Assembly (NCBI GenBank): GCA_021927905.1
Contig: BLLK01000023.1
Span: 1,240,001-1,304,000 of the forward strand
From: Chaetoceros tenuissimus
Taxonomy: Eukaryota; Bacillariophyta; Thalassiosirophyceae; Chaetocerotales; Chaetocerotaceae
Direction: 5' to 3'
DNA: 64,000 nt
Shown: in pieces, positions 52,274 through 63,999 of the stretch
Position numbering within the stretch: position 1 is the stretch's first letter
Layout of the letters: each line of letters starts with the position of its first letter
Made by a program: the position numbers and the translations under genes
The notes under the pieces: model-generated
The model's input: the letters and a program-made list of their open reading frames with translations, nothing else
What the model was told of the DNA's origin: nothing
Databases searched by the model: none

Positions 52274-55200
52274 TCACCTTGGTATATACATGAGTTCTCT
52301 TTCCTGACGTTCTTTTCGCAATAGCAACTTCTTCTCTTCAGTCTTTTGTTTCAAAGAAACTAAACGGTCATACAGAGACACTGCTTGAGCTACTGTAATC
52401 TTTCCTTGAGGTTTCTGAAACTCGTTACGAAAACTATCACGTCTTGCATTGTGCATCTGACGATTTTTGCCACCTGGATAATAACCATTCTTTTCTTCGG
52501 CAATCTTACGAAGTCTATTCTCTACCTCCAGTCGTTTCATTCTACCTTCCTCTTGGTATGAAGCAGAAACATCATATAGGCGGAGATGTACAGCACCTGG
52601 AGATCTTCCTCTAGATCTTGGTCTTGATGATGATGCAGCTGTAGACTTTGTATGCATGGAATTAGATGCTACTGAGGCACGGGTTTTCGCAGTGGAAATT
52701 CTAATCTTTGTAGGTTGATCCTCAAACTTTGTAGACACTTTCTTGTTTGAAACTGTTTCCACTTCAGTTTGTTTTGGTTCATCCTCATCAATTACAATAT
52801 CAGTTCCTTCATCATTAGCAGTTTCATCAACTTCTTCGCTTTCTTCTTCTTTAACTTCCTCGCTTTCTTCTCCTTCCTCCAAGCTTTCTTTGGGCTCATC
52901 GGACTTTACATCATTCTCTTGTTCCAATTCATTATCATCGGCAGCCATTGCTTGTTCACTTTCCTTAACTTCTTCGCTTTCCTCTGCCACTTCCAAGGAA
53001 CTATTGGACGCATCGGACTTAACATTGTCTTCTACTAAATGTTCAACTTCACTAACTTCATCGACAATTACTTCATCGGTTTCCTCAACTTCTTCGCTTG
53101 CCTCGACAACTTCCAAGCTTTCTTTGGACACATCAGACTTGACATCATCCTCTAGCAGTTGTTCCAATTTATTATCTTCGGCTTTTTCTACCGTCACTTC
53201 AACTTCCTCAGACTCATCTTGTAGAGACTCATCAGCTTGAATAGATTGCAAAAACTCATACAGCTCCATAAAATGGATACTATCATCCTCCACAAGAGTC
53301 TTGTCTATCAAAGCGAATAATACATCAATCTCGACTGAAGAAAATTCATGCGACAAAAGGAAATCACGTAGCTCTTTCTTATCTACGTCGTTGCTGTTGT
53401 CAGTATCAATTTTCTCGAAAAGTCTCATAATAGCTTCTACATCTTGAATATCGTCACCTTCAGATCTAATAGCACTCACAAATTTCGCTGCCAATTTGCT
53501 CATTTGCGGTGAATGACCATCATACGCATATTCAAGGAACTGGAAGAGCTCAATAAAACTAATTTCTTTGTCTCCATTAATATCAATAGCTTTGAACAAG
53601 ACAGATGCATCTTCTTCCGATGTAGATTCTTTATTGGAAGCGTTCACTTTTAGAACAAAGTTGTAGAATTCTTCCTCACACAAACCCTTATCTCCATTCG
53701 TATCAATGCTGTTGAATATATCATAGATATCATTCAAATCAAGATTAGCACTCATCAAGTCCAACGAATCAATTACTCTTTTTGCGAAGCTTACACGAAT
53801 TGCTTTCATTGTATCTTTTTCAATTAAATGTGAGTACATGGTTCCTTTACGCACAGACGTGATACTTTGATGCTTAATTTCAAAGATAGTCAAGTGTCCA
53901 GGATCAATATGTAGAGTCGGCTCAAAACATACACATAGTTTGACACCAAGTCCTTCCGCAAATTCTTTCGCCTCTTCAAAGTCTACAATATTGCCTTGTC
54001 CATGATAGTTCGCACTCGTTGCTAATGCAGTATGATAGTCTTTTCCAAGCAACAACTCTTGATCACTGCAGCCCTCCAATCCAACTTCCAACTCTTTAAA
54101 GTATGATCTGAGACCAGATTCTGCTTCCGGAAATAGAGCACCTTGAACCATACCATCTCGTACAAGAATATCATTTGCACTTGAATTATTGGTCAAAGCT
54201 ACACGTAAATGTGCTTGTTCGAACATTGCAAGTTTCTCAGACGAGTCGAGGGCACTTGGCAAAGAATCTTTATCACACAAGGTGTAAAATTTCTCAATAT
54301 CTCCAATTACAAAGCAAAAGTTTCTCGCGCCATTCGGACGTTTCTTCGCAACTTCCATTTCTTCACATGCAATACGAGTCGGTGCACATATGAGCCAAGC
54401 GTTCAGTCCTTTATGGCAGACAAGGACCATTTCATTTTGCTTCAGCAAAGTGAGAGTCTCTTCAACAGCTTCGACTATGATTAGGAAAAGAGGTGTCAGT
54501 AATGTAAAGTGTAGGAAGAAGTTTATGTGGTGACGACGAAGCAATGTCGTTTACTTGACATATCCGATATGTACTTATTGTAGTTTGGTGCTGCAACCTA
54601 GTACATACCTTGCGATCCATCAACTGCAGCATCAATAACCTTCAACCCTAACCCTAACACTTCTTCGCTTTCCTCGACAACTTCCAAGCTTTCTTTGGAC
54701 ACATCAGACTTGACATCATCCTCTAGGACTTGTTCCAATTTATTATCGTCGGCTTTTTCTACCGTCACTTCAACTTCCTCATCGTCATCCTGTAGAGACT
54801 CATCAGCTTGAATAGATTGCAAAAACTCATACAGCTCCATAAAATGGATACTATCATCCTCAACAAGAGTCTTATCTATCAAAGCGAATAATACATCAAT
54901 CTCGACTGAAGAAAATTCATGCGACAAAAGGAAATCACGTAGCTCTTTCTTATCTACGTCGTTGCTGTTGTCAGTATCAATTTTCTCGAAAAGTCTCATA
55001 ATAGCTTCTACATCTTGAATATCGTCACCTTCAGATCTAATAGCACTCACAAATTTCGCTGCCAATTTGCTCATTTGCGGTGAATGACCATCATACGCAT
55101 ATTCAAGGAACTGGAAGAGCTCAATAAAACTAATTTCTTTGTCTCCATTAATATCAATAGCTTTGAACAAGACAGATGCATCTTCTTCCGATGTAGATTC

Positions 55201-58200
55201 TTTACTGGAAGCGTTCACTTTTAGAACAAAGTTGTAGAATTCTTCCTCACACAAACCCTTATCTCCATTCGTATCAATGCTGTTGAATATATCATAGATA
55301 TCATTCAAATCAAGATTAGCACTCATCAAGTCCAACGAGTCAATTACTCTTTTTGCGAAGCTTACACGAATTGCTTTCATTGTATCTTTTTCAATTAAAT
55401 GTGAGTACATGGTTCCTTTACGCACAGACGTGATACTTTGATGCTTAATTTCAAAGATAGTCAAGTGTCCAGGATCAATATGTAGAGTCGGCTCAAAACA
55501 TACACATAGTTTGACACCAAGTCCTTCCGCAAATTCTTTCGCCTCTTCAAAGTCTACAATATTGCCTTGTCCATGATAGTTCGCACTCGTTGCTAATGCA
55601 GTATGATAGTCTTTTCCAAGCAACAACTCTTGATCACTGCAGCCCTCCAATCCAACTTCCAACTCTTTAAAGTATGATCTGAGACCAGATTCTGCTTCCG
55701 GAAATAGAGCACCTTGAACCATACCATCTCGTACAAGAATATCATTTGCACTTGAATTATTGGTCAAAGCTACACGTAAATGTGCTTGTTCGAACATTGC
55801 AAGTTTCTCAGACGAGTCGAGGGCACTTGGCAAAGAATCTTTATCACACAAGGTGTAAAATTTCTCAATATCTCCAATTACAAAGCAAAAGTTTCTCGCG
55901 CCATTCGGACGTTTCTTCGCAACTTCCATTTCTTCACATGCAATACGAGTCGGTGCACATATGAGCCAAGCGTTCAGTCCTTTATGGCAGACAAGGACCA
56001 TTTCATTTTGCTTCAGCAAAGTGAGAGTCTCTTCAACAGCTTCGACTATGATTAGGAAAAGAGGTGTCAGTAATGTAAAGTGTAGGAAGAAGTTTATGTG
56101 GTGACGACGAAGCAATGTCGTTTACTTGACATATCCGATATGTACTTATTGTAGTTTGGTGCTGCAACCTAGTACATACCTTGCGATCCATCAACTGCAG
56201 CATCAATAACCTTCAACCCTAACCCTAACACTTCTTCGCTTTCCTCGACAACTTCCAAGCTTTCTTTGGACACATCAGACTTGACATCATCCTCTAGGAC
56301 TTGTTCCAATTTATTATCGTCGGCTTTTTCTACCGTCACTTCAACTTCCTCATCGTCATCCTGTAGAGACTCATCAGCTTGAATAGATTGCAAAAACTCA
56401 TACAGCTCCATAAAATGGATACTATCATCCTCAACAAGAGTCTTATCTATCAAAGCGAATAATACATCAATCTCGACTGAAGAAAATTCATGCGACAAAA
56501 GGAAATCACGTAGCTCTTTCTTATCTACGTCGTTGCTGTTGTCAGTATCAATTTTCTCGAAAAGTCTCATAATAGCTTCTACATCTTGAATATCGTCACC
56601 TTCAGATCTAATAGCACTCACAAATTTCGCTGCCAATTTGCTCATTTGCGGTGAATGACCATCATACGCATATTCAAGGAACTGGAAGAGCTCAATAAAA
56701 CTAATTTCTTTGTCTCCATTAATATCAATAGCTTTGAACAAGACAGATGCATCTTCTTCCGATGTAGATTCTTTACTGGAAGCGTTCACTTTTAGAACAA
56801 AGTTGTAGAATTCTTCCTCACACAAACCCTTATCTCCATTCGTATCAATGCTGTTGAATATATCATAGATATCATTCAAATCAAGATTAGCACTCATCAA
56901 GTCCAACGAGTCAATTACTCTTTTTGCGAAGCTTACACGAATTGCTTTCATTGTATCTTTTTCAATTAAATGTGAGTACATGGTTCCTTTACGCACAGAC
57001 GTGATACTTTGATGCTTAATTTCAAAGATAGTCAAGTGTCCAGGATCAATATGTAGAGTCGGCTCAAAACATACACATAGTTTGACACCAAGTCCTTCCG
57101 CAAATTCTTTCGCCTCTTCAAAGTCTACAATATTGCCTTGTCCATGATAGTTCGCACTCGTTGCTAATGCAGTATGATAGTCTTTTCCAAGCAACAACTC
57201 TTGATCACTGCAGCCCTCCAATCCAACTTCCAACTCTTTAAAGTATGATCTGAGACCAGATTCTGCTTCCGGAAATAGAGCACCTTGAACCATACCATCT
57301 CGTACAAGAATATCATTTGCACTTGAATTATTGGTCAAAGCTACACGTAAATGTGCTTGTTCGAACATTGCAAGTTTCTCAGACGAGTCGAGGGCACTTG
57401 GCAAAGAATCTTTATCACACAAGGTGTAAAATCTCTCAATATCTCCAATTACAAAGCAAAAGTTTCTCGCGCCATTCGGACGTTTCTTCGCAACTTCCAT
57501 TTCTTCACATGCAATACGAGTCGGTGCACATATGAGCCAAGCGTTCAGTCCTTTATGGCAGACAAGGACCATTTCATTTTGCTTCAGCAAAGTGAGAGTC
57601 TCTTCAACAGCTTCGACTATGATTAGGAAAAGAGGTGTCAGTAATGTAAAGTGTAGGAAGAAGTTTATGTGGTGACGACGAAGCAATGTCGTTTACTTGA
57701 CATATCCGATATGTACTTATTGTAGTTTGGTGCTGCAACCTAGTACATACCTTGCGATCCATCAACTGCAGCATCAATAACCTTCAACCCTAACCCTAAC
57801 ACTTCTTCGCTTTCCTCGACAACTTCCAAGCTTTCTTTGGACACATTGGACTTGACATCATCCTCTAGGACTTGTTCCAATTTATTATCGTCGGCTTTTT
57901 CTACCGTCACTTCAACTTCCTCATCGTCATCCTGTAGAGACTCATCAGCTTGAATAGATTGCAAAAACTCATACAGCTCCATAAAATGGATACTATCATC
58001 CTCCACAAGAGTCTTATCTATCAAAGCGAATAATACATCAATCTCGACTGAAGAAAATTCATGCGACAAAAGGAAATCACGTAGCTCTTTCTTATCTACG
58101 TCGTTGCTGTTGTCAGTATCAATTTTCTCGAAAAGTCTCATAATAGCTTCTACATCTTGAATATCGTCACCTTCAGATCTAATAGCACTCACAAATTTCG

Positions 58201-59358
58201 CTGCCAATTTGCTCATTTGCGGTGAATGACCATCATACGCATATTCAAGGAACTGGAAGAGCTCAATAAAACTAATTTCTTTGTCTCCATTAATATCAAT
58301 AGCTTTGAACAAGACAGATGCATCTTCTTCCGATGTAGATTCTTTACTGGAAGCGTTCACTTTTAGAACAAAGTTGTAGAATTCTTCCTCACACAAACCC
58401 TTATCTCCATTCGTATCAATGCTGTTGAATATATCATAGATATCATTCAAATCAAGATTAGCACTCATCAAGTCCAACGAGTCAATTACTCTTTTTGCGA
58501 AGCTTACACGAATTGCTTTCATTGTATCTTTTTCAATTAAATGTGAGTACATGGTTCCTTTACGCACAGACGTGATACTTTGATGCTTAATTTCAAAGAT
58601 AGTCAAGTGTCCAGGATCAATATGTAGAGTCGGCTCAAAACATACACATAGTTTGACACCAAGTCCTTCCGCAAATTCTTTCGCCTCTTCAAAGTCTACA
58701 ATATTGCCTTGTCCATGATAGTTCGCACTCGTTGCTAATGCAGTATGATAGTCTTTTCCAAGCAACAACTCTTGATCACTGCAGCCCTCCAATCCAACTT
58801 CCAACTCTTTAAAGTATGATCTGAGACCAGATTCTGCTTCCGGAAATAGAGCACCTTGAACCATACCATCTCGTACAAGAATATCATTTGCACTTGAATT
58901 ATTGGTCAAAGCTACACGTAAATGTGCTTGTTCGAACATTGCAAGTTTCTCAGACGAGTCGAGGGCACTTGGCAAAGAATCTTTATCACACAAGGTGTAA
59001 AATTTCTCAATATCTCCAATTACAAAGCAAAAGTTTCTCGCGCCATTCGGACGTTTCTTCGCAACTTCCATTTCTTCACATGCAATACGAGTCGGTGCAC
59101 ATATGAGCCAAGCGTTCAGTCCTTTATGGCAGACAAGGACCATTTCATTTTGCTTCAGCAAAGTGAGAGTCTCTTCAACAGCTTCGACTATGATTAGGAA
59201 AAGAGGTGTCAGTAATGTAAAGTGTAGGAAGAAGTTTATGTGGTGACGACGAAGCAATGTCGTTTACTTGACATATCCGATATGTACTTATTGTAGTTTG
59301 GTGCTGCAACCTAGTACATACCTTGCGATCCATCAACTGCAGCATCAATAACCTTCAT
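52274..59358 (-). CDS. Four-module YrdC/Sua5-like and EF-hand polyprotein (five exons)
   Basis: Exon 1 is 59358-59322 (MKVIDAAVDGSQ); exons 2-4 are 59187-57751, 57616-56180 and 56045-54609 (1,437 nt each); exon 5 is 54474-52274. The four introns are 134 nt each (donor CAAG/GTATGT, acceptor CATAG), all phase 1, and the joined frame is open for 2,182 residues. Each module begins VEAVEETLTLLKQNEMVLVC, with YrdC/Sua5 traits: the KKRPNGARNFCFVIGDIEKF stretch, ALATSANYHGQG (the TSAN signature) and TSVRKGTMYS. Three good EF loops (DTNGDKGLCEEE, DINGDKEISFIE, DTDNSNDVDKKE) and one degenerate loop follow. YrdC proteins make threonylcarbamoyl-AMP for tRNA t6A, but the usual PTDTVYGL box is replaced here, so activity is doubtful. 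Exon 5 adds a repetitive acidic region and a basic tail. The alternative is four separate genes, each cut off by intron read-through; the hydrophobic MLRRHH-type N-termini then seen are intron sequence starting from TTG. Confidence 0.6.
54644..54658. repeat. Interstitial telomere-type repeat, module junction 3/4
   Basis: AACCCTAACCCTAAC, i.e. (TTAGGG)2 on the coding strand, between EESEEV and KVIDAAVDGSQ. It is read as LGLGL, and the ATG of the original exon 1 has become TTG. Confidence 0.9.
56215..56229. repeat. Interstitial telomere-type repeat, module junction 2/3
   Basis: Identical in sequence and context to the copy at 54644, one 1,571-bp unit away. Confidence 0.9.
57786..57800. repeat. 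Interstitial telomere-type repeat, module junction 1/2
   Basis: Identical in sequence and context to the copies at 54644 and 56215. The upstream end of the array (59356) instead has the original ATGAAGG without telomere repeats. Confidence 0.9.
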
Positions 59359-60797
59359 TTGTTATATGGCTGTGCTCAATTCTATATGCTGTGCAACTAC
59401 CTGCTTCAGTGTGTTAGCTACGGTGTTGTTATTAATGAAAGCAAAATCGGGGCAGACAGGCGGACGACAGCTCCCTCTCACATTCATCCACATTTTCTTC
59501 ACAACGCACAAATATTTCAAATACGTCATTACACTATGAGACGAAATTTGGTGTCATTGCTCTCGTCAAAAGTCAATGATAAGATGTCATGTTCTAAATC
59601 AGTCTAATTTAAACGCTTTCTTACTCTACAGGAACCCGAAACTTTTTCTTTTTTCTTCTTTCACAAACAACACCGTCGTTGATGATTCATGACTCCACTA
59701 GAGTTGCAATTATTATTTATTATAATTTCAGATCTCAATCCAGTAGATAACTTTCAAATAGCTTCAAGTTTACAGGCCACAACTAGCTAGCTTTGAACAA
59801 CATCCCCAAAAAGGCGGCGAAGAAGATATCTAATTCAATAGCTTTTGCCGGGGTAAAAATAGTGGCAAATAGTAGACGGCTGTCAAAAATAACTGGCAAG
59901 GGACTCTGTACCACGAGTAAGTTTCAAATAGCTAGCTTCAAGTTTACAGGCCACAACTAGCTAGCTTTGAACAACATCCCCAAAAAGGCGGCGAACACGG
60001 ACGCTAAGAATTGGGGGGAAGCTACATCTCCGTAGAGACGTACAAGACATACCAGAATAAATGGCCAATTGCTTCATAGCCACCAATTTTTGCACGATGT
60101 GAAAAATACAAGATGGGACTCAACTCGTTCAACTCAACGAGAAAAAGTTAATTACCTCATAAAATTTGATAGATGCGATTGTACAACTCGTCGGGAAAGT
60201 GAAATCCAGCGACCCCGACTTACACAAGTCTTTATCAGTACCCTATAAGTATATATCTAAGTCGGGGTCGCTGGATATTGACTATAAGAAATGTTATGGC
60301 TCACTATGATAGCTACTGAACGAAGTGAGAAGGGTGACAGAATTCGGTCGTTCAAGCTGTATGTATTGAAACTTCAATAGAATTGACAAATACAGGTTCC
60401 TAATGATCATGTCGGGGTTTTCCATTGCTTATATGATTACAGTTTTAGTAATGGGTAGTAGAAAAGCAAATATGATTACTACATGTTCGATGATGCATCA
60501 AGTCATCACCATAGGATAGGAAACTATTACCTTGTGCTGTGATTCCATGAAGCTATGTAGAAACTGCAGAAACAAAGCAAACCTATATTTTTCACTATTG
60601 AGCAGTGATCTGATACAGCTTGATTAGCTAGGAGATTTTCAATTAAGAAGCAAGAGCCTGATGATAAGAAGAACATAGATGAAACGAGGAGCGATGATAT
60701 GCAACGAAACACCAAAGCAGAGCAGAGACATGATTCACTAGATTGTATTCCTAGTCTTTATTCATAGATATGACTTTCTATATCAATTATAGCATCT
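59359..60797. other. Intergenic region with direct and inverted repeats
   Basis: No gene is supported. A direct repeat of about 70 bp lies at 59753-59822 and 59922-59995 (TTTCAAATAGCT...AAAAAGGCGGCGAA), with a 4-bp AGCT difference. A strong inverted repeat lies at 60204-60276 (separate entry). Confidence 0.6.
60204..60276. repeat. Perfect 19-bp inverted repeat (hairpin)
   Basis: ATCCAGCGACCCCGACTTA at 60204-60222 is the exact reverse complement of 60258-60276, with a 35-nt AT-rich loop. The arms are much more GC-rich than the surroundings. It could be a transcribed hairpin RNA, a terminator-like structure, or the ends of a tiny non-autonomous element. Confidence 0.9.
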
Positions 60798-62462
60798 ATG
60801 GAAAGTAACTACTCGGGATGGTATTCCGTAAGAGACGAATGCTTTTACAATGAATCCGAACTTGTTGACAGAAAAGCACCCACTGAAGCTGAAGTGGAAT
60901 GGGTGGCAAAGGAAAAATCATACTTTTTCAAACTATCAGCCATGGGAGAACTGTTATTGAAAATGTATGAAGAATATCCCGAAATGATTGCGCCTAAATC
61001 AAGATTTTTAAATGAAGTGAAATCGTTTGTTTCAGGTGGACTACGTGATTTGTCAGCTTCAAGAACCAGTTTCAAATGGGGAGTTCCTGCTCCTGATGAT
61101 GAAGATCATGTCATGTATGTATGGATTGATTGGCTTGCAAATTATATGTCAGCACTTGGGTATGGATCTGATAATACAGAAAATTGTGAAAAGTTTTGAC
61201 CGGCTGGTCTACATGTCGTTGGAAAAGATATTCTTAGATTCCAGCTGTCTATTGGCCTGCTTTCTTGCTTGCGGCTGATTTGTCTCTTCCAAAGCGAGTA
61301 TATGCACAAGCGAGTATATGCACATGGTTGGTGGACCAAGGATGGAGAAAAGATTTCCAAATCTCTAGGAAATGTTATTGATCCTGTTGAACTCGTCGAT
61401 AAATATGGAGTCGATCCGACTCGATTCTTTCTCATGTCCGAAGTGCCTTTTGGAAACAATGGAGACTTTTCCGATCTGAACTTTGTATACAGATGCAATG
61501 CGAATCTCACTAATGAGCTTGGTAACCTTGCGCATTGTGTTTGTACTTTGGTATACAAAAATTGCGATTAATCGATACCGACATCTGGCGAATTCTTACC
61601 CAAAGACGTTGAAATGTTGTAGAATGCAAAGGCTGTCAGAGATATTGCTGTTGGACACATTGCCAATCAAGCAATTAGTCAATATGCTACAACCATGATT
61701 AATCTTGTCAAGGATGCGAATAAATATATCGATGTTCAAGTGTCTTGGGCTTTGAAAAAGATGGATCCGGATCGTATGTCAACTGTTTTGTATGTAGGTA
61801 CTGATGGAGACTTTGCGTCATGTAGGTATCTTATATAAGCCACTCATTCCGGATTTGGCAAATAAGATATTAGATCAGTTGACTGTGCCTGCGAACTTTT
61901 GCGCATTTGGAGTCATTGCCACTTGTTTCTGCATAGATTTGAAGTTCCAGGGGAAGAAACTGAGAAGCAACAGAAACAAAAACAGCAACAGCCAAAGAAG
62001 CAGCAGAATTATGCACCTTTGGAGAAAGACATAGGTAGACTTGATATTCGTGTTGGAGTAATTACGAAAGCGTGGGAGCACGAAGAGGCTGTTAAATTGT
62101 TTTGCGAGGAGATTGATATTGGTGAAGAGTCAGGTCCTTAGACAAATTGCTTCGGGATTACGGAATCATAACAAGCTTGAGGAATTAGAAGGGCAACGGG
62201 TTTTGGTTTTGACAAATTTAAAATCAAGAAAATTGGTCGGATTTCCATCGCACGGTATGGTACTTTGCGCTTCGAATGGAGATACACGGAGTTCGTAGAG
62301 CCACAAGCAGATGCAAAGTTAAGAGAACGAATTATTGTTGATGGAATGCAGTTTTCCCTGATTAATGACGGTATTGCTACTTACAAGTGTATTCCATGAT
62401 TTATGACCATTGCTGGAGAATGCAAAGCCAAGTCAGGATTTGCGAATGCAGAAGTAGCATAA
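60798..62462 (+). pseudogene. Cytosolic methionyl-tRNA synthetase, decayed 3' portion
   Basis: Frames in order read GWYSVRDECFYNESELVD (connective peptide region), FKWGVPAPDDEDHVMYVWIDWLANY, AHGWWTKDGEKISKSLGNVIDP (the KMSKS-type loop, here KISKS), YGVDPTRFFLMSEVPFGN, an anticodon-domain stretch, and the C-terminal EMAP-II/Arc1p-like tRNA-binding domain (LDIRVGVITKAWEHEEAVKLFCEEIDIGEE, QRVLVLTNLKSRKLVGFPSHGMVLCAS, CKAKSGFANAEVA). The HIGH-containing N-terminal half is absent, and the pieces lie in several frames with small gaps, including a duplicated RVYAH scrap. It is a broken extra copy; the functional gene should be elsewhere. It has no introns, so a processed or segmental origin cannot be decided. 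Confidence 0.8.
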
Positions 62463-62631
62463 AGTAATTGAAAATATTTTTAATTGTATTTAGTTCCGAA
62501 GAGAATGGGCATTTGTAATTCTGCTACTATGAAATATTATCCTATAGTAAAGTCGTTTCAACGATATATTATCCGTTCAACCTTTTGCACAATAGCTCCT
62601 GGTAGTCTTTATTTCTTATACTTTATCTCAA

Positions 62632-63999
62632 TCATAGATCGCGAACCCCCATCCCGACAAATAGTGCGAGCCTCTTTCGATAGTCCTTTCGATGGTCTTC
62701 GTTTTGAGAATATCCACAACATCCGTTGTATGCTTCATTGCAAACGCTTTCTTTCTCTGACTCGGAACTAAACTTAAATCCATGATCTACAAGATTTTTC
62801 AAGGAGGTAAAGTCCATCTCTAAAAAAGAATCCTCTCGTGACACATAACCATCAATAAATGAACTAAGTTGAGCATCTCCAATCTCTTGAACATTCTTTG
62901 AACCAAGCTTTTTCAACCCACTTTTCTCAAGGAAGGCCTCATCTAACAATCCATTTTCTGCAAAGAAAGCCTGGTTTGCTTTCCATTGGCTCCTATGCCT
63001 GATTCCGAAAGTTTCTCTCCATTCCTTTTTGACGTACGAAACTAAGTCACCTCCCTTACAACCGTTCTCGTACGCCCACTTGACATCTTCTAAATCAACG
63101 TGACATGCAATTTGTGATAGGAAAAGTGTATTTCTTGTACAGTCTAAGCACCACGGCAAGCCAAGACTATGAAAATATTTGATTCCATCTATTTCACGAC
63201 GTGTACGAAATACTTCTTCAAGTGATGTAAAGTTCTGCATATCTTTGCCCTTTTCCAAAAGGTAAGAGATACCCTCAAACCAAGGATTACTTCTAGATTT
63301 GAACATCTGTGTGAATAGCTTACTGTCGAAGTTTGAGTTCTTTCCAATGAAATAGTCAAGCAGTCCAAGTTCTTTCTTTTCAATAAGAACAGAGTTCAAA
63401 TTAGATGAACGCAAATTTTCATAGTCAAATGTGCAGCCATTGTCTATAAGATAATTCAACTTGTCTAAACTAAAGCTAAAACTTTTCAACAGATGATAAT
63501 ATTCTTCCCCGGGAGTCGTCCAAGGGCAACCATCTTCATGAGCATACTGAATCATCTCCAGAGTACCGCCTCCTACAATATGTTTCATAATGTCACCACA
63601 CCATGGAATAGAGATGCTGCGAAGGAATTTGATGATTTCAAAGTACTCAGCAACTTTATATGCGAACCACTCTTTCATCTCACTGAATTCATAGCCTAGC
63701 TCGTACATTAAACGAAAGACTTCCACACTGCCTGTATTTTCGATCGCATTTTTGACACCGTAAGCGTTGAAGTTGTCGTATCCAAGATCAAAGCAATACT
63801 GAATCATTTCTAAAGACTTGGTGCTAATTGCACCGGCAAGAACTTTTGAGTTTTCGTCATTTATTTTGTAACCTCCAATCTCTAGTAGCCACTTAAGCGA
63901 TTGAACATTTCCACTCTTGATTGCACACTCACAATAATCTAAATTGTTTTTCAGATAAGCATCATCCATAAACCCAATACACAAATCATCATTGTCCAT
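62632..63999 (-). CDS. Ankyrin-type repeat protein (may extend past right edge)
   Basis: 455 residues from an ATG at the very edge of the window, so an upstream extension is possible. There are about eight imperfect repeats of 30-35 residues of the type GNVQSLKWLLEIGGYKINDE, KSLEMIQYCFDLGYDNFN, GSVEVFRLMYELGYEF and GTLEMIQYAHEDGCPW. The second part is less regular (LDYFIGKNSNFDSKLF, DLEDVKWAYENGC). Such ankyrin-like families are large in stramenopiles and mediate protein binding; no enzymatic domain is attached. The last 100 residues are acidic and helical. Confidence 0.7.
   Translation of the reverse strand: MDNDDLCIGFMDDAYLKNNLDYCECAIKSGNVQSLKWLLEIGGYKINDENSKVLAGAISTKSLEMIQYCFDLGYDNFNAYGVKNAIENTGSVEVFRLMYELGYEFSEMKEWFAYKVAEYFEIIKFLRSISIPWCGDIMKHIVGGGTLEMIQYAHEDGCPWTTPGEEYYHLLKSFSFSLDKLNYLIDNGCTFDYENLRSSNLNSVLIEKKELGLLDYFIGKNSNFDSKLFTQMFKSRSNPWFEGISYLLEKGKDMQNFTSLEEVFRTRREIDGIKYFHSLGLPWCLDCTRNTLFLSQIACHVDLEDVKWAYENGCKGGDLVSYVKKEWRETFGIRHRSQWKANQAFFAENGLLDEAFLEKSGLKKLGSKNVQEIGDAQLSSFIDGYVSREDSFLEMDFTSLKNLVDHGFKFSSESEKESVCNEAYNGCCGYSQNEDHRKDYRKRLALFVGMGVRDL

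Larger units (their letters stand above)
54475..59187. repeat. 1,571-bp tandem repeat carrying exon, intron and telomere-type junction
   Basis: Three whole units plus the parental copy, with exact 1,571-bp spacing (starts 59187, 57616, 56045, 54474). The first three are nearly identical to each other (rare changes such as SNVSK for SDVSK and IERFY for IEKFY). The fourth differs a little more in the EF and acidic parts (ASNKES for ASSKES, EDNKLEQLL for DDNKLEQVL), so the three were amplified from one fused copy. Confidence 0.95.

Noticed and set aside
52743-53240. Ser-rich plus-strand frame of 165 residues
   Set aside because: It is the complement of the acidic Glu/Asp region of the YrdC/EF-hand gene; GAA/GAG runs read as TTC/CTC and TCT/TCA on the other strand.
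54475-59257. Hydrophobic N-terminus MLRRHHINFFLHFTLLTPLF as a signal peptide on each YrdC/EF-hand copy
   Set aside because: The apparent start is TTG, not ATG. The stretch lies inside a 134-nt GT-AG intron, and splicing from MKVIDAAVDGSQ to VEAVEET gives a better YrdC start.
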